Shown piece by piece: positions 10,561-23,277 of a DNA stretch of 64,000 nt (positions are counted from its first letter, which is position 1; every line of letters begins with the position of its first letter). The notes beneath the pieces were generated by a model, which saw nothing but the letters and a program-made list of their open reading frames with translations, ran no database searches and was not told where the DNA came from. This DNA is from Parus major (Eukaryota; Chordata; Aves; Passeriformes; Paridae). The stretch covers positions 29,496,629 through 29,560,628 of the forward strand of contig NC_031776.1 of the NCBI RefSeq assembly GCF_001522545.3. The letters run 5' to 3'. The position numbers and the translations under genes are program-made.

Positions 10561-13500
10561 TCTGCACACAGATTTCTTCAAGGGTTCTGTATCACAAAGA
10601 AATGTGCCTTGTGACAGGAGCCATCCCTGTTTCACACTGAACAAGTGAGCACATGCCTGTGGCTGAAGGGGAGGTCCTATATGTTATATCATAGCGTTGT
10701 ATTGTACTGGGGAAAGGCAGGAGCAGTTTAAGTGGTTTAGACTAATTTAAGACAACATCATGGTCAGCTTTTATTATGGATAAGCATAAATAACCAAAGA
10801 CAAAACCTGTATTTTCCCATCTGTTTCCTAGCCTTGTTCTTTAGCTCACTTATTCAGTAGTCTACAATGCACATATTTTTATTTTTTTATCTTACGACTT
10901 CATTCCTTGGGTCTACAGCCTTAGCAAACTCTGAGTTATTATAATGTTTTTGTTTATTCAGCTTCTACTTTGGAAACAAACCAAAGCAGTCCCTATGTGT
11001 CTACTGAGCTGAGAAATGTACCCAGTGTTCCTCCCACACTTTGAATGTAACAAGCATAAATTTGCTTCCTTATGGATATTTTCACCCACTCCTGCTGCAA
11101 GCAGTGTTTGTGAATTGCCATTGGACATGTATTGTTTCTCTCTCTGACTCAGCTTTGAATTCACCTGGTCTCAGACATTCTACAGCTCCTGCTGCTGTTC
11201 CATCATAAAATAATGCAGGGCTTTTTAAGAGAAAAAAAAAAAGGCTGGAACAATTTCAATGAAATGCCCTATTTTTGTGAAAATTTGTCAACACACTTGT
11301 GGACCTGGTGCCAGTGCCTCATTTTGGCTTCTTAGTAACATCTATACACCCGGGAGTAGGACTCAACCTACCTGACTTTGGATATCATCTGGACCATGGA
11401 CAATGGGAAAATAAATAGGCAAGGAGAAAAATAAGCCCTTCTGATTCCTTCACAGAGAAAGAGTAACCACTGCATTGAAGAAACTGTTTCTCTCTTATTA
11501 CATACAAAGGAGATACTTAATTGCAACTATCTGCACTGCTAATATCTAAATTAGGTAATTGCACCTCAGTCCTTTTGTCAGCTTTTATCCAACTTCATTA
11601 ATGGCTCTCTGATTTGTAAACAGGTAATTTGAGGATATGGTTTTTGTGTTTCCCCAGTTTTATAGCCTTTATTTCTTCTTGTTGAGTTATCAGGTTTTTC
11701 ATTGGAAGTGCACTGTTGCTACACAGAAATTCCCTGTACAGCAGGAAGGAAGCAAAGGATAAAATGCTTTGGACATTCTGTTATTCAGGGAGAAAAAAAG
11801 AGTGTTTTAATTCTCTCCATCAAGAAGTGGTCTTTTTCCTTGAATTGATGTATTTCCTGAGTTGTCTGTCACCTTAAAAGACAAACAGCAAAACTAACCA
11901 TTTCAGAAATGAATAAGGAGCTGCAATTACACTTGAGATTGCAGGGAGTTTAATGTAAGTTCCCTATTTCATGATCAGATCAGGGTGGTTTAGTACAGAA
12001 AATGTTGCTGGGAGTTTTGTAATGAATGGCCAAAGGCAAGTTCCAGGAAGCCCCAGCCCCATCATTAGAGCTCTGCAGGTTCTTAAGTTTATCAGTAGCC
12101 CCAAAGAGTTTATTATACACATAAGAGCTGGTTTTAGACCTTGGATCCAATTGCAGAGAAGGGCTTGGGGCTGTGCAATGAACAGGGCTGAAATCCTTTC
12201 ATTCCAGGTTGTCATTTACCACTTGCAAACCAGTATCTTTAGGGACTGCAGCCCTGCACTGTGACTCAGTCACCTCTGCAGCTGCTTGAGTGCGAGCTTC
12301 CATGCGGGGGATGATTCAGCTGGTAAAATTATGTTACCCTGAAATTAGTTTGGTACTTAGCATTTAATATTCTTCTCTTTTGCTCTGCAATTAGCTTTTA
12401 CTAATGCAATTTAATCTATTTGTAACATTTCTTGAAAATCATAGTAGACATGATTTCAAATGAAGTTAAATCTCTTGAACTTTTCCTTACGTTAATTTGA
12501 AATGCCAACAGGGCACCAACTGCTGTGAAAATTAATGAATGAGCTACACCAGACTGTCTTTCATTTCACTGGAATGACTTCACACTCAGAGAACATATGT
12601 GCCAAACAAACTATTCTCCAACACTGCAGATGATGCTGGAGGGAGAAGTATTTTGCTGCTGGAGGGCTTGAAGGGTCAGATTTGTGGGTCCCAATTTCTT
12701 TGTAATTACATTATGGAGAATAGCTCAAGGGAGAGGCAACTCTTCTCAGGAAGGTATTTTTTTTTCTATTAAAGAAAATTTATTTAAATTGTGAAATATT
12801 GTTACACTGAAAATACAGACCATTGTGGTAGCATTTTTTCTGAGAGTGTTTTGCTCCTCATTTGAAAATTCCCAAATTGGGCTCTCAGTTTCCTTAAAAG
12901 TGAGGGCAATTTTTCTGTGTTATTTATCAGACATTAAGCTGCAAAAATCATGTGAAGCTACCACAGACCTAGAACTAAATTAATTATTTATACCATGCAC
13001 ATTTTGTTCAAAGCTTCTCTTCTCTTATCCTGAAGAGCTGGAGAAGTGGTTGCTTTTAACAGTTAAAACAGAACTAAAGAAGAAAAAATGAATTGTCAGG
13101 AGAAAATAAAGTAAAAAATCTTAACTTGGAAATGCTTGTGAGCCAAAAGAAAATAAGCAAAAGCAGATAATTCTTTTAGGCAATATTTGTCATCGTGTAT
13201 TCATTAAAGCTCACTTGCATAATTTCAATAATTTTATTATGGTGATCAAATGTGCTATATTGAGGGCTTGAACAACAACTCTGCCATCATTCTCTGCTAA
13301 AATTCCCTTTGGCATTCTGGATTTTGGCTTTTGTTTCCTTCAGACACCTCAGTAGTTATTGATTGCGTTCCTGCTGACAAAGTTTTAATATCTTTCTATT
13401 TAAACACGTGTATATATTCCAGTGTAGCCTTGACTTCACATACACACAGTCTCACGGAGGGTGGTTTGTTGACTCAAGTGGGAAATTCAGTTCTTAACTG

Positions 13501-13899
13501 GAAGTTGTAAATATACTTTTTTCTGTTCCACTGTTTGCAGTCTCTACTTACAAATGAAAATAAAATCAAATTGTGTGATCAGTAAAACTGTGATATGACA
13601 TTCTCTCCTAGATAAATGATCAAATAAACAATTTTACTTACACTCAGATTAAATAGATGACACCAAACACAATCAATCTTTTTTTTAATACTCTGCATTG
13701 TAGTCATATAATGAGAAGACTAATTGAATTTGGACTTGGAAAAATGCCACTGCTGTGCTCCAAAAATTGAAACATTGAGTAAACTGTGAAATAAAATAGA
13801 AGTGTGGGGCAGATGTGTTCTGGTTATTGTAATGCAAAGGATTCACCATTTCTTCTCTGGCTTAGGCTTGATATTTAATGGGCATAATGGCAATGTTTT
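10561..13899. other. Non-coding DNA, no gene seen
   Basis: AT-rich, with no open frame of 100 codons or more. It has an A11 run near 11232 and several TAAT-rich stretches, the densest of which (11510-11640) is listed separately. A similar TAAT-rich stretch lies at about 12330-12440. Nothing indicates a gene or an identifiable transposon. Confidence 0.6.
11510..11640. promoter_or_regulatory. Possible conserved non-coding element (motif-dense)
   Basis: The block combines several plausible factor-binding words close together: cttaattgca, a CATTAATGG-type site (ttcattaatggc), gctaatat, aattaggtaattgc and a forkhead-like tttgtaaacagg at the end. Such mixtures are common in vertebrate developmental enhancers, but the call is an impression from reading. 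There is no conservation evidence in hand. Confidence 0.2.
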
Positions 13900-14382
13900 G
13901 TGGATGGATACAAGCTGCTTACTCTGTTTGATGGAAATAAAATAAAAGAATGTTTAAAGGCATCTTCAAGAGGGCACATGAAGAGACTTGCCAACAGCGA
14001 GCCAGTGACAGAGTGGGAATTGGTGATGGATTTGGCTGCACACAGGGTTGCTCTGCCTTGGTCCAGCCAGGGCAGATCTGTTCCCTTTGCCTCAGGCAGG
14101 GCAGCACCTCTGAGCACGTCTGTGCCACCTTCAAGGACAGAACAAGGTCGTCTTTTGTGTCATTTTTCATTGCTTTCATGCTTAAGTGTCATCCTTCCTC
14201 TGTGCTTGTTGTCAGACACCAGAGTGGTTCCAGGCATAATTTATGGGTGTGATTTATGCATCAAAACTCCTGTCCAAGTGAATGCCTGCAGAGCAGGTTT
14301 CACCAGTGCAGAGGGAGGGATGAACAGCACAAGTTGTGAAGTGGTTTGGGGACTGGAGGTGTTGGTTCACAGAGGTTTCTGA
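13900..14382 (+). other. Longest open frame in the window (160 codons), probably not coding
   Basis: The frame starts at an ATG at 13900 and ends at 14382. Over 13919-14252 there are also open frames on both strands, so openness reflects local GC content more than selection. The peptide has no signal peptide, domain or motif I recognise; its only hydrophobic stretch, around residues 87-103, is Leu/Ser/Cys-rich. Part of its length overlaps a MIR-like repeat relic (13970-14030), which argues against a conserved protein. I treat it as a chance ORF. Confidence 0.3.
13970..14030 (+). mobile_element. Possible ancient MIR-type SINE remnant
   Basis: The stretch reads gagggcacatgaag, then gacttgccaa, then cagcgagccagtgacagag followed by tgggaatt. 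This follows the order of the MIR SINE core as remembered: GAGGCACAGAGAGG, AACTTGCCCAAGG, CAGCTAGTAAGTGGCAGAG, CGGGATTCGAACCC. By eye about 20 of 27 positions agree over the CAGC...ATT part, with one gap of roughly seven bases before it. The pattern is more specific than the candidate at 5972, but it still rests on memory of a consensus. If real, it is a very old neutral relic. Confidence 0.45.
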
Positions 14383-17300
14383 GTGGCACCTGATTTGTGT
14401 CTCCTGGAAGCAGCAGCCATGCAGGGAATTGCAGCCTCAGGGGGATGGGGTACAGCAGCCAAGGTTCCCCAGCTCGAGGGAAATGTGGGGGACTTTGTGT
14501 CAAATCTGCACTAGGAATTGATTTTATTGCTTAAAAGTAGCACTCTGTACAGCACAGAGGTTGCCAATTCCCACATCATGTATACCTAATATTCCCAGAT
14601 AAATTAGTGGATAATTAAATAGCTTAAAAAAATTCCTGTGAATTAGATTTCATAAAATGTTCACAATGGAAATTGTTAGGCTAAAAGTGTTATGAGATTC
14701 AAGAACATGTTAGACAATTTCGCTGTTTTGGGTTTTTTTTGAAACCTCTTGTTTTTATTTCATCTGGCTCAGCAAAGGCCTTTGTCTTGGACCACCAGAT
14801 CTTACACATGGATGTGTGGTTCTACTCACTATATTCATGCTCTGTTTCTCATGCTTTTCTTTCCATTTCTGCAATCTTTCACTAATCCTCTTATTAATGC
14901 TCTGGCTTTCCACGTTAATTGTTTTGGACTGATAAAATTTATTTTTAAAATATATTTTTTCCTCAACAAAGATGATTACTTTTTTTTTTTGTTTTTAAGA
15001 TAATAATTCAAATATTAGATCCGAAAATATCAGAATGAAATAATACAACATATCTGACCTGGTTTCTGAGGCCTTTTTTTGCCAGCTGTATGCCTTGGAC
15101 AATTTCTGAAATTTCTGAATGGTATGCTTGATCCAAAACTAAATTTATATGCAATCAATATATTTATATATAAAAAACAATAATATTTGTTTGTCTATAA
15201 TACTTAGGAAGAATCTAAAGTGATAAATATTCCTGGTACACAAGCAGTATTTCAGTACTGTCTGTATTGAAATCTATTTTGTGTTGCCCTGTGCAAGGCA
15301 GAGAAGCAACTAAGAAGGCAATTGTCACCTCTTCCTTTGGTCAAGAGGTGGGAGCTGTTGAGGCAGGGCTGGCCACAGTGACATTTCAATTGGTATTTTG
15401 TAGGTAGGGACCTGTCAACACTTCCTTTATTAACTTTGGTGTTCAGGCCGACACCGTTTCCAGGTTGAAATTTCATTCGCAAGTGCTTGTTCTTTAAGTT
15501 CTCTAAGCTCACAGAGACACTTTAAGCCAGTTTGTTTCCAATTTTAGAGCTAGCAGAGCAACAAAGAAACTGAAGAAAATAAAAGGTTTCTGGCTGCTAC
15601 ACACACTGCTTTGTGCTCCTGCTCCCAATTTATTTATCTGCTACTTTAACTTTTTTTTTTTTCCATCTGCTATGTTTAATACGTGATATTTTGCATGAGA
15701 AAAGGAGCTGTGGTGCTGCTTTTAATTCCGAGATTATCAGGGCACTTGGAAATGCTGTTAACAATTTTTCACATTGATTGATATGTTAAGTCACATCCTC
15801 TGCTTTGTGTCTGTGTGAGACCCAAATGAACCTAAGTAAGAGCAGCATAAACATCTTTGTTGTAAGAGAGGCTGTCTCTTCATCTTAAATTATGAATCCA
15901 GAAGACTGAAGCAAGGAATTATTTTGGTCTTGCACGCTATGAATAATGTATGTAGCACCATTATACACATCTTGCATGTTGTGGAACCAGAATGAGCTGC
16001 TATGTTAATAAACATTCGTAATGTTCACCATAACCATTCTGAATGCTTTATTGCCAAAAGAAATTGTGATCCCAAGGACATCCAGCGATGTCAGTCTTAT
16101 TACAATAGCCAATTATTAAACTTACAGCTGTATTATCCTCTGTCTCTCCATTTGATATGGGTAATTAGTCAAAATCTCTGGGTCTTGTAATTTGTTTCTG
16201 TTACGTTGGTAAGGGAGGTTCTCACGTGCAACCTCATTTAAAAAAATGCAAAAGCATTTGTTTTTCTGAACATAAGGAGAGTAATGCAAAAAATACATGA
16301 ATCCCTTGTATTTCTAGGCAGCTTTCAAACTCTATTGAACACTAAATCTTTCTTTGTCATGTCAGCTGTGTTTCTAAGGCTGTGGAAGCTGCTTTCAAGC
16401 TGTTGTCTTCATTCCCTTTCTCTCTCTGCTTCTGCAGTTCCTCTCATTCCCACCCAAAAAGTATCTGCTGTCAAACTAGGTTCTGTCTGAATATTTAGGA
16501 AAAAAAAAAGTCTCAAAGCTGCAACAGGTATTTTCCTTGGTGAGAAACATGAAGATAATAGGCTACCCCAGTTATTGTAACAACACATGAGAATTTAGGT
16601 TGTTTGCTTTAAACCATTAGTTTTGGGGCATTTATTTTTAACTGTCTTGTTATTATCAGGACATTAAAATGGGCCTTCTGTGTTTATTAAAAGGCTAGTT
16701 TAGACAATAATTCTCCTTGCTTTGGTGGGTATAAGATGTGGAAAAGGAGCCTTTTATCCTCATCAATGTAGAAAAGTTATGTTTTTCTTTCATTCCATTG
16801 CTTCAGAAATTATTCTTAGTATGGAACCATAGATTTTAAACAGAAACTGGGTTATTTGATTGCCCACCCTGACATTGTGTAGCAGAGGCCATGGAAATTG
16901 ATCTTATGTTGAAGCTGTTTACTTCTGCTCCATCATGCTGTGTATTCTACAGAGGTCTTCAGCCTTGATTTGAAACCAACTAGACACGACAAATTCACAG
17001 CTTTTAATGGCAGCATGCCCCAGAAATTACATTCATCTAAATACAAATGTGTATTTTATTTCTCAAACTTATTCATGCTAACCTCCAGACTGCAGTTCCC
17101 AGTTTCACTCATTAATGAGGGAGTTCTACAGATTTCTGATATATCAGTCTTCCCCCATATCTCTCCTGAGAGGGTGTTTGCAGGGAGGATTGCTGAGGTT
17201 GCAGTACACCCCCTGACAGTGAGCTGTAACTGAGGGTTCAGTGTTTATTTATGGTTATGTGTAATTATTTACCAAGGAACTTGTCACCCTTGAAGGGCAA

Positions 17301-18148
17301 TGCCATTAACTTCAGTGTAGATACAAATCTTGACCAAGTTCTAGCCAGAAAGCTCATCTTGACATGAAATTATGAACATGCTCTTGGGTGAAATAAATGC
17401 TAAATAGCCTCCCAAGTTTTCTCTTAATTTCTCTTGAATGAGATCATGATTTTGGTTCTTGCCAGAATATCAGTTTCCAGGAATAATAGGGGTTTTTTTA
17501 GACTGTTTTTATTTGCTGTTTAATTTTTTGCAGGGTTAGGAGGGTATTTGGTGGTGGCTTCTGGAATTTTTTTAGGCTTTTCTTTGTCATTTGTATGACA
17601 GCAGTTGCTGTTTGTGAAGTCTGTGGGACCAAGTGTATCCTAAGCAAATGGCTTGTTAAAACTTTCACTTCTGGTGATGCTACAATTTCTTTACAGCTTT
17701 AAGTTTTTATTCTTTCAGTCCTTAAAGTGAAGAAATAGGAACTTGTGCAGTTTCACCTTTGGCTACATCTTCTCCATCGTGGTTGTTGTTGCTGAGCTTT
17801 AACTTTGGCTCCTACACCATCTCCCCCATGATTTCCTTTCCACACTGCTGAATATAATTCAAAACTAACAAGGTGCTAATTAGAAAAATAAATTTAATCC
17901 TCTCTGTAAATGGAGTTCTTCTAGCGAGGAAACAAATGCCTTCTCTCCTCCCTTCAGCTCTTTATTCTTCTCTCTTATTTCTGCTGTTCGAGAGGTTTTT
18001 GTTAAATATTTGTGTTTCTGTTTCACTGGCAATTTAGAACTGTTAATAATGGACATGAAATAGTGGTGAGTCCCACAATTACTGGTGGTGTCAAAAGTCT
18101 TCACATGCCTGATTCCATTGAAAGCCTCTTTGTTGGTGTCACTATTAC
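14383..18148. other. Non-coding DNA, no gene seen
   Basis: AT-rich sequence with T runs near 14980 and 15651 and an A/T-rich block at about 15140-15200. Open frames stay under 100 codons and are unrecognised. The motif-dense part near 16000 is given separately. No CR1, LTR or RNA gene was seen. Confidence 0.6.
15995..16195. promoter_or_regulatory. Possible conserved non-coding element (motif-dense)
   Basis: The block has a forkhead-like taataaacat, a ccaattatta (CCAAT next to a TAAT-type core), cagctg-type E-box sequence in ttacagctgt, and gggtaattag. These sit in relatively complex sequence without homopolymer runs. Several adjacent, different binding-site types make an enhancer conceivable, but there is no conservation or chromatin evidence here. 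Confidence 0.2.
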
Positions 18149-18210
18149 GAAACATGACATTACAGACAAGCAAATATTAGGAAACATGACATTGCAGACA
18201 AGTAAAAGAG
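18149..18210. repeat. Two-copy tandem repeat, 32-bp period
   Basis: gaaacatgacatt at 18149 is followed by acagacaagcaaa. The block recurs at 18181 with two substitutions over about 26 bp (ttacag to ttgcag, caagc to caagt). It is a small tandem duplication with slight divergence, so not very recent. Confidence 0.75.
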
Positions 18211-18684
18211 AAAAATGTGTATCATTTTCCTGTACCTTGACCTGTCTTTAGATCAATTTCTCCTGCACTGCATTCTGTAATTCATTCTCTTTATTCCCCT
18301 TCTTCCAGGAAATGATTGTTCAAAGATGATGCTGAAAGGGTGGTCAAATAGTTACTGATTCAGATGGAGAATTTGCAAAGCCTTGTCTTCATCTCTTCAT
18401 TCTTTCCTGGTTTAGGGATAAAATTTGCAACAAAAGACACATGAGAAATCACTGGTTTTTGTATCTTTGCAGAATGGAATGGCTTTCCTTGAAAAATTCA
18501 AGTATTTTGTGTTCTTGGTTTCTACAGTTCCCCACAAGATTCCTAACAGCATGACAATCAGCAAAATGGAAGGAACAGGTGATGAGTAGTTTTTATTCTG
18601 GATTTACTGCTGTTGGTTGCAGTACTAGCTCTTGATGAAAGTTAACATTGGTATTTGTGTGAAAAGAATGAATTCAGTAAGTTC

Positions 18685-18722
18685 TATTTAATGATTTATG
18701 GTATTTAATGATTTATGGTATT
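18685..18722. repeat. Two-copy 17-bp tandem repeat
   Basis: The unit tatttaatgatttatgg occupies 18685-18701 and is repeated exactly at 18702-18718. The following tatt begins a third partial copy. The perfect identity suggests recent slippage, so it may vary in copy number between individuals. Confidence 0.85.
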
Positions 18723-21609
18723 TTGTGAAGGTGCTGAAGTCTTTTGCCACATATTCAAGGCTATTTCATACCTTTTCACAGAAATTGAAGAGGGAAAAAA
18801 ACCAGCAAAAGAAAAAAAAACAACTCTACCTACAAAGAATTAAACTACAGCTTACAGGATATGAGGGCTGGTTGCCATCCTTAGTGCATAAGTGAGCTGA
18901 GATTTCTTAGTCACAAAACCAGTAGGGCAGCATCCCAAAAGAGCAAGAAAAAAATGGGAGCTAATCATAAAAACCTGCTTGCATGCTCCTTTGTCAGTCA
19001 GAATGCTGTGTTCACCAATGAACAAGTTCTCTGTTTATATGTTTTGAGCTTGGCTTTAGAGGCAGCAGGTGGACTGTACAGTACTGTCACTGATTCCCAA
19101 ATACTATCATCACTCATTCAAAAGCAGGAGACACAAATTTTCCTCCTTATTCACAGAACTGAATATCATCCTTAGGACATTCTTCTGGTCCTCAGTTTGA
19201 AAGAATGCTAATTGCTTTCTAATTGCAGCAAGCTGGCATCAAATCAATCTCTACTCAGACAAAGTTTCCATGCCTGTCAGACAATAAAAGACTTGTATGT
19301 TGATAAGCTCCTTTGATTCTGCTTAGAAGCTACACATTCAAATCTCCTTTAAAATATGGTTTCCATTTGAGGGGAAATAAAATATATTTTGTAAACCTAT
19401 CTAATTATACTTGGATAGTGATCTCTAAAAGAAAACTAATTTATTTTCTCACCAAAAGAGCAGCTCTGGAAAAAGCTTTCTCTTTAAAGTTTGTGTTTAT
19501 TTGACAACCAAAACAAGGCTGAGAAAATAAATATTTGAGCCTAAAAATTTCTTTCAGATTTTTCAATCTTATATTTGAGGCTTTTTAAAAGGATCATAAA
19601 GGTGAGGAATCAAAATGACATCCAAACCACAATCAGGGTCCTATTATCCATGCCTTGTATTTCCAGCCCTTCACCCCCATGTAGCCACAGGTCCACAGAG
19701 GGTCCCTGCCACAACAGTGCTGCTGTGCAGCATAAACCTCTCTCTGCCTTTTGATTTTCCCCAGTTTGTTCACTCACTGTCAGTCCTTATCTTCCTCATT
19801 CCCAAATCCTCTTGCATTTTCCTGAACTTCCCTTTGTTTTCCCTGCTATAAAACATGGAAGATCTGGGAGAGCTCTTTGGAAGCATCGCTACTGTTTGTA
19901 TGTTTTATGTTAAACTCTTAACTTTGTGTTGCTTCCTTGCACATTTCCCAAAAGAATTTTCTGAGGTGTGAAAGGCTGTCTGGAGAGCCTGCCCTTGTAT
20001 CTCTGAGTAATTGCAATATTTAAAATTGTGTAGGATGTGGAGTCATGCAGTGTGGTCTAGTGCACAATTAACATCTGTTGGGTAGTTTATTCCTCTGGCA
20101 TGTTTCCAGCTCGTGCTGAGAATGAGAGTACAGAATAAGTCAAACAATTTGTCCAAGTTCTTCAACCAGGTAATGGTGGTTCATGAAGCACTTGAGCAAT
20201 TATATACATTTATGCACTGTGTGTTAACAAGTGACTGGTAAAATAAGCATTTTGTAACTACTGCAGAATATTTCTGTGAGTGTTTCCTGGCAGGTTTACA
20301 TATTGCAATTACTGGACACTGGGATGTTTACATTTGTCAGAGTGCCTAGTTCATTAGCAGGAAAGAAAATCAATAGCTTAAGAGGAGAGGGAGAAGGAGA
20401 ACTGCATAATGATAGCATAGATACAACTGCTCATTTAAAAATGGGGAAGAATTAACTGGGTTTAGCTGTTTTAAAAGAATGCATCCTGCCCATTTTGTTC
20501 TCTTTAATTTTGCACTCATTCAGCTTCATATAAAGCTATTAGATGAATTTTTATGTTCTACCTATTCTTGAAAAAATGCATGTTTTATTAGGTAATAGGT
20601 GTAAAAACTATCCAGCATTCTGTAGAGACTTGGGAGGTGTTCCAGTTGCTGCAGCCCTGTAGACACCTGACTCTCCTGGGTACCCGGTTCTCCAGTACCA
20701 CAGCAGCTCAAAGACACAAAACACTCCTGTTATTCCAGCAAAATAACCCTACTGGATATAAAGTGAGGGCATCATAAATCTTGCAGTTGGATTTTTCTGT
20801 TTATTATGACCAGAAGCACTACATTGGAGCTTTCCATGCGAGGGCAAGGGAAGAAGGGGAGGCTCCATTTACTGCTGGCAGGTCCAGCATTCAGGGAGAA
20901 TTTGGGACAAGGTGTGGTCTGGTTCTAATCCGTGCTCTGGGTGTGCTGGGGAGCTGGAGGCCACGTTCTGCTCTCACTTGCCCTCTAAAAGGACAATGCA
21001 GTGATGGTAATTACAGACAGGATTATTCAGAATTGATGATTCTCAGTGACTTTGATTATTGTTGAACTGGGTCCTTGAAGAGATACTTTACATTTGGGCA
21101 GAAATAGAGGTCTTAAGAGCATCACACTGGTATCTTTAAAGGACTTTAAATAGATAATTTTTCTGGCTCAATCCTTTGATCATCTCTCTATTTTTGCAGA
21201 TCTTCAATCACTTTTCATCAGCTAGGTTACACATATTTTTCTTTGAGGCTTTCATAGGCTACCTTTAGACTATCAATGATTTCTGACTTGGTATTGCTTT
21301 TTATCTTCAGGGAACTTACCAATAGTGCTGCCAGCTGTCATAGTTGTTTTAATATGATGAATGCACTGGGTGTGTGGGTTTTTTTATTGTTGATAGAGAT
21401 ATTTTTAAACTATAAATCCTATTCACAATAATACTTCTTGTATGTTTATGTGCAGTCTTGAGGTTGTAACTTCCAATTTCTTTTTGTAATCCCTAAACCA
21501 ATTTGAAATTAAAATATGTTAGTACATATGTGCTTCATTACAAAATGGACTTTCAGGATTTCATTAGCATCTGGTGCGTTGCTTAATGTCTTCTTGTAAA
21601 GCTAATTAA

Positions 21610-21626
21610 GTGTTATGCTATAACAC
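21610..21626. repeat. Short perfect inverted repeat
   Basis: gtgttat and ataacac form perfect 7-bp arms around the 3-bp loop gct, directly after ctaattaa. It could be a palindromic protein-binding site or chance; it is too short to be a meaningful RNA hairpin. Confidence 0.6.
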
Positions 21627-23235
21627 ATAATTGTATTTTATTTTTTCTTAGCAGTACAGCAGGCTGCTCCAGGAAAGAAATAAGTGAATGATCAACAGCA
21701 GCATTCTGTGTTTTATTTAGATTTTCTACACTCTCTTTTAATAACAACAATAATCACCACAGTGGCCAGACATATAAACGTCTGTTTTAAAGATGCAGTG
21801 AGCTTATTATAACTCCAGAAGAATTCAGTGGTTTCTGCAGCTGTGCATTTTGGGGCTTAGATCTGTAATGATTACTATTTCTTAATTTCAGAACAGGCCT
21901 ACTGCATCAGCTGCTGTTCTTAACATGTGCTGTGTAGCACAATCAGAGTCTGTCTGAATTACCTGCCCACAGCAGTGGGCCCATCTTTCAGCTTTGTTCA
22001 CTTATAAAAGGCTGCAGGTGTTGAGTCTGGGTTTATCCACCCCAGCTACTGCAGCAGGCTGTGCTGAGTTTAGGATTACTCTGGGGTGAGTTGAGCTCTC
22101 CCTGAGATCATCCTCAATAGGTTACATCAGCTAGATCTGGACTCAGGTTACTCTGAAGGCTCAGGGAGGTTTCCAGCTCCCATCAATGAGCCCATCCCAA
22201 GGTCAGTACACTCACCCTCACACAAAAGTGAAAACAAACTCATCTTCGACTTCACTGGCCTCCCTAGACCACTGTCTCCTTGTTCTCTCCTTAAAAGCCT
22301 TTAGGATTCAAGCAGTCTCTTCCAGTACTTCATTCTTAAAGTTTGAGTTCATGTGTTTAACCAAATCTCTTTCTAAGCTTAAGAAACCTTCATTTTATTG
22401 ATGTTTCCTCAAAAGGTTCCTGCTACCTGGACTTCTGATTTTTCTGCTTGATGTGTCAGAATTGTCCTACTGGAGGTCTGAATTCATCTGTTCAGCCTTA
22501 ACACATTGATCTGCCTATACCCTGTATAATCCACAAATACTGAAATGGAGGTAATAATGTTATCCTGCTGTCAAGCTCTTTTGATGATCCTTTCATAAAA
22601 GATTATGAATCTTTCTAATAATCAGAGGCTTGTAAGCACTTAAAGCAGTCAGAATGGCATGCAACCATGAAAAAAAATCTGCTCTGAAAAGGTACAGATC
22701 TGGGTTTAAAATTGAGGCTAAATATAATGTTTTTTAATGAAATGCAAGAGAAATGTTCATGAATTGAGCACAAATCTTACATGAGGTCTCCTCAAATACT
22801 CTCACTTATGTCAGTCAGTTTTGCTGTTGCATTCAGTGAAACACCAAATTTTCCTGTTTAATGGAGCAGAGTGGAATACTAATAATACTAACTATTTTAG
22901 CAAATATCCCTTTTCTAGGGGAAAACACTGGACTTTCCTTTTGGAATCTGTCAAAGCCTCCAGTGGCTCAAAGGAGCAGTAGTGTGCTGAACCATGTAAT
23001 GCCCTATGGGAATGTCAGGTCCAGAACTGGATGAAACACCTACAATATTGCTGAGTGGTTGCTCTGCAGTAAAGATTTGATCCAGGGCCACCAGATTAAA
23101 AGCTTTTAGACCAGCCTGCTGTTTTATGTAGACCTTATTCTGTGATTTTTACTTTGCATTTTTATGTTGCAGTCATGGCTGCATTATCTGCCCATTCTTC
23201 TATGGCACCAATGAGCCACAGAAGCAACAGATGAA

Positions 23236-23277
23236 CTAAAACATTCTGGTAGGTGCCAGCAGATGAACTAGGGCAAA
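23236..23277 (+). repeat. Spaced direct repeat, copy A
   Basis: The 18-mer acattctggtaggtgcca followed by gcaga and a related tail (act, then g-gcaaa) reappears near 24058 with a one-base insertion and a few substitutions. Just upstream, the 11-mer cagatgaacta is also duplicated (23228 and 23260). The two long copies are about 820 bp apart in the same orientation. No LTR-like TG...CA ends were found. It may be a piece of an unrecognised interspersed repeat. Confidence 0.6.

Larger units (their letters stand above)
18211..23227. other. Non-coding DNA, no gene seen
   Basis: Only short, unrelated open frames. Contains the 17-bp tandem duplication at 18685 and a perfect 7-bp inverted repeat at 21610-21626. 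A GC-richer part lies at about 20820-21000. I see no recognisable mobile element or RNA gene. Confidence 0.55.

Noticed and set aside
10312..10614. Small membrane protein with a Leu-rich hydrophobic segment followed by RRKR
   Set aside because: The hydrophobic run comes from a CTT/CTC-rich low-complexity stretch; there is no homology I recognise and no independent coding sign.
11290..11340. Third MIR-like relic (gtgcctcattttggcttc)
   Set aside because: Only one short block resembles the consensus and the flanking blocks are absent.
13900..14382. 160-codon open frame as a real gene
   Set aside because: It has open frames on both strands beside it, no recognisable domain, overlaps a SINE-like relic, and sits in a GC-richer patch where long chance ORFs are expected.
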